Below, in pieces: positions 4,689 to 8,611 of a stretch of DNA of 8,611 bases. The notes beneath the pieces were generated by a model, which searched no databases, had not been told where the DNA came from, and saw nothing but the letters and a program-made list of their open reading frames with translations. Both the position numbers and the translations under genes were made by a program. Source of the stretch: JAHEDH01 sp965364515 (GTDB lineage Bacteria; Actinomycetota; Acidimicrobiia; Spongiisociales; ZC4RG35); the NCBI GenBank assembly GCA_965364515.1, contig CBDTXZ010000132.1, positions 1 through 8,611 of the forward strand, given 5' to 3'. The stretch's first letter is position 1. Each line of letters opens with the position of its first letter.

Positions 4689-7592
4689 ATGTTCGTACGC
4701 AACGCAGATCCTCAGCCCATGAACGATCGGCGCCGCCTCCTCGTGGTCGTCGCCGTCGGAATCGCCATCGCCTACGTGGCCCTGTCCGGGCTCGCCACTC
4801 TCTGGACCGACTACCAGTGGTTCGACTCGGTGGGCTACGTCGACGTCTGGCGGACCCGGTTGTTTGCCTCCATCGGGCTGGCAGTCGCCGGTTTCGTCAT
4901 CGTGTTCGGTTTCATCTTCGGCAATCTCGTCCTCACCGATCGTCTTTCGCCGCGGTACACGCTGTTCAGTGCCGATGACGACGAAGAGTTGGTCGAGCGC
5001 TTCCGCGAATGGGTCGAGCCCCGGCTGCGTCTGGTCCGCCTCGGCGTCGCGGCCCTGTTCGCCCTCCTCATCGGAGTCGGCCTCGCCGCATGGCGCGACG
5101 ACTTCCTGCTCTTCCTGAATTCGACCGAGTTCGGCGTGGCCGACCCCCAGTTCGGTCGCGACATCGGGTTCTACGTCTTTCAGCTCCCCTTCGTCTCCGA
5201 CGTGTTGAGCTGGTTCTTCAATCTCTTCATCCTCACGTTGATCCTCGTGATCGCGCTGCACTATCTGAACGGTGGGATTCGCCTCGACACTTCGAATCGG
5301 CCAACGATGAGATCCGGCGTGAAGGCCCACATCTCGGGTCTTATCGCCGCGATCGCGCTGCTGCGGGCAGCCACGTATCGAGTCGATGCATGGGAGTTGT
5401 TGTATTCGACGTCGGGGACGAACGGGTTCGCCGGAGCCGGGTACACAGATGTCAACGCTCGCATCCCTGCGCTGAACCTGCTGCTCCTCGTGTCGGTGTT
5501 GGCAGCCGCACTCTTCATCTGGAACATCCGTCGGCCGGACTGGACCATCGGTCTGGTGGCACTCGGCGCATGGTTGTTCGTCTCGCTGGCTGCCGGAGTC
5601 ATCTATCCAGCCGTGATCGACCGCCTCCAGGTCGTTCCCGAGCCGCTGGCGGTCGAGCGGGAGTACCTGGAGCGGAACATCGAGTTCACTCGCAACGCCT
5701 ACGGGCTGGCTGATGCCGAGATACGCAACTTCCCGGCCTCGTCCGACCTGAGCGCCGACGACATCGAGGCGAACCGCTCGACGATCGACAACCTCCGTCT
5801 GTGGGACCCGGGGGTGCTTCGCGAGACCTATCAGAACCTCCAGGAGATCAGGGCGTTCTACCGGGTCGATCGAGTCGATACCGATCGGTATGTGATCGAT
5901 GGCGAATTGACCCAGGTCATGATCTCGGCCCGTGAGCTCGAGGAGACCAGCCAGAACATCCCGGGGGACTGGCAGAACCAGCGCCTCATCTACACGCACG
6001 GCTACGGAGCGGTTCTGTCCAGAGCGAACAACGTCGAGAGCAACGGCCAGCCGGCGCTCGTCCTCCAGGACATCCCGACCCGGTCGACCGTCGAGGAGAT
6101 CGATCTCGAGCAACCGCGCATCTACTTCGGTGAGACTGCCCGGAGTGGACCGCTCGTGGTGAAGACCGGGGCCGCCGATCAGGAGGTCGATTTCCCGCTC
6201 GAGAACGAGATCGTTCAGAACTCCTACGACGGCGAAGCCGGTGTGCCCATCGGCAATCTGGCGGAGCGACTCGCTTTCGCGCTGCGCTACCGGGATCTGA
6301 ACCTGCTGATCTCTGGCCAGCTGCGTCCGGACAGTCAGGTGCTGATGGTCCGCAACATTCGTGACATCGTCGGGAACATCGCACCGTTCCTCGAGATCGA
6401 CTCGGATCCGTATCCGGTCGTCGCCGACGGACGCATCAAGTGGATGATGGACATGTACACCATCACCGACGCCTACCCGTACAGCCAGCCGGTCACCTTC
6501 GCCCAGACGGCTCGCATCCCCCGCATCTCAACCCTTCCGAACGCCGGATTCAACTACATCCGGAATTCTGTGAAGGCAGTGGTGGACGCCTACGACGGCA
6601 CCGTCGACTTCTACGTCGTCGATAGCGATGATCCGATCATCCAGACCTGGGAGAAGATCTTCCCGGACCTGGTGAGCCCGATGGAGACCATGCCCGAGTC
6701 GGTGCGCGACAACGTCCGGTACCCCCAGGACATGTTCAAGATCCAGAGCGAGATCTACCTCGACTATCACGTGACCAACGTGGAGGACTTCTTTGCGGGG
6801 TCGGACACCTGGTCGATCCCCGTCGACCCATCGACTCCAAATCGGGTAGGCGAGACACTGCTCAACGGCGACCAGGTCGGAGCGAACGCCCGTTTCCTCG
6901 ATCAGCTTCTGCCGAACTACCTCCTCTATCGACTGCCCGGAGAGGAGCAGCTGACCTATGCGCTGACGCAGCCGTTCACGCCAGAGGACAAGCCGAACAT
7001 GTCGTCGTTCTTGATCGCAGACTCGACCCCAAACCGATACGGGCGCTTGATCGACTTCCGGATGCCGTCGGGCTCTCTGGTCGAAGGGACGGGTCAGGTC
7101 GGTGCGCGGATCAACCAGAACGCCGAGATCTCCTCGCAACTCAGCCTGTGGGACGCCCAGGGATCGCGGGTGCTGTTCGGCGACATGCTGGTGGTCCCGG
7201 TCGACGACTCGATCCTCTACGTCCAGCCGGTCTACCTGGCTTCCGACGACAACAGCGCCCTGCCCGAGTTCCGGAGGGTCGTTGTCGTGTTCGGCAACAC
7301 GATTCGTTGGGACGAGACGCTCGATGGTGCATTCGCCCAAGTGTTCGGAGAGACGGTCGGCGGTGAGGACCCGGACCCGACACCACCCGATCTGGTCGGA
7401 TCGATCGAAGAGTTGTTGAGTCAGGCCTCGGAGACGTTCGACCGAGCCAACGAGGCGTTGCGTCTCGGGGATCTCGCCGAGTATCAGCGCTTGATCGACG
7501 AGGCCGAGTCGCTGATCGAACAGGCGCTCAGTCAGGTGGAGCCGATCACCGAAGATGCGACCGACGCCGCCCGGGTCGTCGTCCCGAGTTGA
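4689..7592 (+). CDS. UPF0182 family integral membrane protein
   Basis: This large 967-residue membrane protein belongs to the UPF0182/COG1615 family, widespread in actinobacteria and cyanobacteria and of unknown biochemical function. Seven hydrophobic segments occupy the N-terminal third, at about residues 17-39, 58-80, 113-134, 166-192, 214-230, 259-279 and 286-308. Family landmarks are DYQWFDSVGY (41-50), DPQFGRDIGFYVFQLPF (152-168) and AGYTDVNARIPALNLL (250-265). The remaining ~650 residues are a soluble domain, probably outside the cytoplasm, ending in a short Pro/Asp linker and a helical tail (about 908-955) that could form a coiled coil. Length matches the usual 900-1000 residues, and no frameshift is seen. 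ATG 4689 is used; the in-frame ATG at 4722 (Met12) would keep every membrane segment and is a real alternative. The gene ends the + strand block and is followed by a strong hairpin. Confidence 0.92.
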   Translation: MFVRNADPQPMNDRRRLLVVVAVGIAIAYVALSGLATLWTDYQWFDSVGYVDVWRTRLFASIGLAVAGFVIVFGFIFGNLVLTDRLSPRYTLFSADDDEELVERFREWVEPRLRLVRLGVAALFALLIGVGLAAWRDDFLLFLNSTEFGVADPQFGRDIGFYVFQLPFVSDVLSWFFNLFILTLILVIALHYLNGGIRLDTSNRPTMRSGVKAHISGLIAAIALLRAATYRVDAWELLYSTSGTNGFAGAGYTDVNARIPALNLLLLVSVLAAALFIWNIRRPDWTIGLVALGAWLFVSLAAGVIYPAVIDRLQVVPEPLAVEREYLERNIEFTRNAYGLADAEIRNFPASSDLSADDIEANRSTIDNLRLWDPGVLRETYQNLQEIRAFYRVDRVDTDRYVIDGELTQVMISARELEETSQNIPGDWQNQRLIYTHGYGAVLSRANNVESNGQPALVLQDIPTRSTVEEIDLEQPRIYFGETARSGPLVVKTGAADQEVDFPLENEIVQNSYDGEAGVPIGNLAERLAFALRYRDLNLLISGQLRPDSQVLMVRNIRDIVGNIAPFLEIDSDPYPVVADGRIKWMMDMYTITDAYPYSQPVTFAQTARIPRISTLPNAGFNYIRNSVKAVVDAYDGTVDFYVVDSDDPIIQTWEKIFPDLVSPMETMPESVRDNVRYPQDMFKIQSEIYLDYHVTNVEDFFAGSDTWSIPVDPSTPNRVGETLLNGDQVGANARFLDQLLPNYLLYRLPGEEQLTYALTQPFTPEDKPNMSSFLIADSTPNRYGRLIDFRMPSGSLVEGTGQVGARINQNAEISSQLSLWDAQGSRVLFGDMLVVPVDDSILYVQPVYLASDDNSALPEFRRVVVVFGNTIRWDETLDGAFAQVFGETVGGEDPDPTPPDLVGSIEELLSQASETFDRANEALRLGDLAEYQRLIDEAESLIEQALSQVEPITEDATDAARVVVPS

Positions 7593-7613
7593 GCAGTCTG
7601 AGTCCTGGAATGT

Positions 7614-7645
7614 GAGAAGGGGCCCGCACATACGGGCCCCTTCTC
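7614..7645. terminator. Bidirectional terminator hairpin, perfect 13-bp stem
   Basis: GAGAAGGGGCCCG at 7614-7626 is perfectly complementary to CGGGCCCCTTCTC at 7633-7645, with a 6-nt loop (CACATA). It begins 21 bp after the UPF0182 stop and lies 21 bp beyond the end of the convergent ferredoxin gene, so it can serve both. There is no long T-tract on either side, as is common in high-GC actinobacteria. Confidence 0.85.
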
Positions 7646-7666
7646 GATGGTCTTGCCGCGACGGAT

Positions 7667-7975
7667 CTAGCCGTCGAAGACTGCGCTGTCGTCGTACGGC
7701 TCGAGCATGATGCATTCGCCGGGGCACTCCTCGGCGGACTCGATCACGTCGTCGTGAAGGCTCTCAGGAACTCGGGCAAGGCCGCGAGCCCCGTCCGGGC
7801 CATGACCGTCGCCTTCCTCACCGTCGAAGATCACCGTGCGATCGAAGTGCGACTTCTCTTCCTTGACGACCCACAACCCGTCGTCGCGAGCATGGAAGAC
7901 GTCGGGTGTGATCTCCTCACAGATTCCGTCACCGGTGCACAGATCCTGATCGATCCACACCATCAGCTTTGCCAT
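7667..7975 (-). CDS. Small ferredoxin with CxxDxxC cluster motif
   Basis: This 102-residue soluble electron carrier of the single-cluster actinobacterial ferredoxin type may donate electrons to a cytochrome P450 or another oxidoreductase; the partner is not in the window. The N-terminal cluster motif is Cys13-Thr-Gly-Asp16-Gly-Ile-Cys19, and the C-terminal ligand is Cys84 in EECPGEC. In [3Fe-4S] ferredoxins the second Cys of CxxCxxC is replaced; here it is Asp16, which in some ferredoxins ligates a fourth iron, so a [3Fe-4S] or Asp-ligated [4Fe-4S] cluster is possible. An extra Cys88 replaces the small residue usual after CPxx. Residues ~40-70 form an insertion containing a Gly/Asp-rich acidic stretch, making the protein longer than the common ~65 residues. 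The start codon overlaps the stop of the upstream peroxiredoxin-like gene (TGATG), implying translational coupling. Met5 is an alternative start closer to the usual ferredoxin N-terminus. Confidence 0.9.
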   Translation of the reverse strand: MAKLMVWIDQDLCTGDGICEEITPDVFHARDDGLWVVKEEKSHFDRTVIFDGEEGDGHGPDGARGLARVPESLHDDVIESAEECPGECIMLEPYDDSAVFDG

Positions 7976-8436
7976 CAGCGATTCACCGCCATTTCAAATC
8001 GACTCGACTCTTCGAGATTGTCCAGTTGCGCCATCATCTCTTCGGGAGAGAGGACCGTCTCTGTTACCGCAGCGACAGTACCAGTTTTGTCCACGACCAC
8101 CGAACAAGGCCTGGGATCGCCGTCACCGGTGGTGGCGTCGAAGTCTCGGAACATCGTGAATGCGGGGTCCGAGAGAACCGGGTACGTGATCCCGACCTGT
8201 TCGGCCAGATCTCTGGCCTCGGACGCAGTCAGAGGTGCAACGGCAAGCAGCTGGGTCCGCCGCTGGGCCATGTCAGAGTGGGCTGCGTTGTACGTCTCGA
8301 GGACGTCCATGGATGCCCCGGGATCCGGCAGGAAGAGCAGCACGACGGGAACCTTTCCTCGAAACGACTCGGTGCCGAGGGTCTGCCCGGTGCTGGCAGC
8401 AGTGCTGAATGTGGGTGATGTCTGTGTTGGTGTCAT
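7975..8436 (-). CDS. Peroxiredoxin/thioredoxin-fold protein lacking the peroxidatic cysteine
   Basis: This 153-residue protein has an AhpC/TSA-like layout: GTESFRGKVPVVLLFLP (the strand before the active site), then DPGASMDVLETY, a middle TYPVLSDP motif (85-92 region), and RPCSVVVDKTG near the end, matching the usual R-P-x-x-F-V-I-D strand. In an ungapped comparison with BCP/AhpE-type motifs (P-x3-T-x2-C-x2-E from Pro37), the Thr is Ala41 and the peroxidatic Cys is Asp44, while Glu47 is kept. The only cysteine is Cys111. Ordinary peroxidase chemistry therefore looks unlikely; a non-catalytic or different redox role is inferred. The start at 8436 is chosen over an in-frame ATG at 8499 because AGGAG lies 8 nt upstream, and the extra 21 residues are Arg-rich and unlike the family. 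It is the first gene of a two-gene unit with the ferredoxin and is divergent from the tRNA. Confidence 0.8.
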   Translation of the reverse strand: MTPTQTSPTFSTAASTGQTLGTESFRGKVPVVLLFLPDPGASMDVLETYNAAHSDMAQRRTQLLAVAPLTASEARDLAEQVGITYPVLSDPAFTMFRDFDATTGDGDPRPCSVVVDKTGTVAAVTETVLSPEEMMAQLDNLEESSRFEMAVNR

Positions 8437-8444
8437 CAAATCAA

Positions 8445-8449
8445 CTCCT
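8445..8449 (-). promoter_or_regulatory. Ribosome-binding site of the peroxiredoxin-like gene
   Basis: Read on the minus strand this is AGGAG, 8 nt before the ATG at 8434-8436. It decides this start over the upstream in-frame ATG at 8497-8499, which would also overlap the tRNA promoter region. Confidence 0.7.
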
Positions 8450-8499
8450 GAGATGCGCTTACCCGCCATCGGAGAGCGGAAACGTCGAGACCACGGCAT

Positions 8500-8527
8500 T
8501 TGACGTAACGGTGGTCCGTCCTATCAT
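8500..8527 (+). promoter_or_regulatory. Promoter of the initiator tRNA
   Basis: TTGACG (8500-8505) and TATCAT (8522-8527) are separated by 16 nt, the best sigma70-type promoter in the window. Transcription would start about 4-6 nt before the mature tRNA 5' end at 8539, leaving almost no leader for RNase P to remove. Confidence 0.8.
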
Positions 8528-8538
8528 TGATCCAACGA

Positions 8539-8611
<73 letters not shown>

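Noticed and set aside
4608..6113. 501-codon open frame on the minus strand opposite the UPF0182 gene
   Set aside because: It is antisense to a well-supported family member. Its translation is charged, low in recognisable motifs and lacks a ribosome-binding site. Long antisense frames are expected in GC-rich coding DNA.
6528..7727. 399-codon open frame on the minus strand running through the terminator into the ferredoxin gene
   Set aside because: It covers the 13-bp terminator stem and overlaps both the UPF0182 and ferredoxin genes. The product shows Arg/Val/Asp-rich shadow composition and no domain.
8437..8499. Extended N-terminus of the peroxiredoxin-like protein from ATG 8499
   Set aside because: The 21 extra residues are Arg-rich and unlike the family. 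The AGGAG at 8445-8449 supports the internal ATG.

Overview
This is a GC-rich chromosomal window with actinobacterial features. It has a YlbL-type PDZ/Lon-like protease and a UPF0182 membrane protein on the same strand, a DivIVA-domain coiled-coil protein, an actinobacterial-style small ferredoxin, and several starts lying directly behind -10-like hexamers. Acidimicrobiia or a related uncultured actinobacterial lineage is my best guess. That is inference from gene families and style, not from a marker gene. No mobile element, CRISPR array or clear sign of horizontal transfer was seen.

Layout: (1) Positions 1-672 (+) hold the 3' part of a LivG-type branched-chain amino-acid ABC ATPase, cut by the window edge. 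(2) Positions 673-850 are a convergent intergenic stretch with two different 7-bp tandem repeats and two hairpins. (3) Positions 851-1429 (-) encode BioY, the biotin S component. (4) Divergent from it, a + strand block runs from 1508 to 7592: PDZ/Lon-like protease, DivIVA-domain protein, a small protein ending in a CxxC...HPxCxC motif, and a 967-aa UPF0182 membrane protein. It ends at a perfect 13-bp stem hairpin (7614-7645) shared with the convergent gene pair beyond. (5) Positions 7667-8436 (-) hold a two-gene unit, a peroxiredoxin-like protein followed by a ferredoxin, with overlapping stop and start. (6) An initiator tRNA (fMet) starts at 8539 (+) behind a clear TTGACG-N16-TATCAT promoter and runs off the window one base before its discriminator.

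The most notable point is in block 4. The DivIVA protein and the following small gene lie in the same reading frame, separated only by one TAA (3952-3954) and 20 further sense codons that resemble the preceding linker. The small protein's C-terminus resembles the Cys/His tail of phage Mu gpF/SPP1 gp7-type head-morphogenesis proteins. The locus therefore looks like one ~694-residue protein (DivIVA domain, coiled coil, acidic linker, MuF-like domain) split by a stop codon, or a two-gene version of it. It sits between the PDZ/Lon protease and UPF0182 genes, which are direct neighbours in mycobacteria. Secondary points are a peroxiredoxin fold with no cysteine at the peroxidatic position and a ferredoxin with a CxxDxxC cluster motif, an acidic insertion and an extra cysteine.
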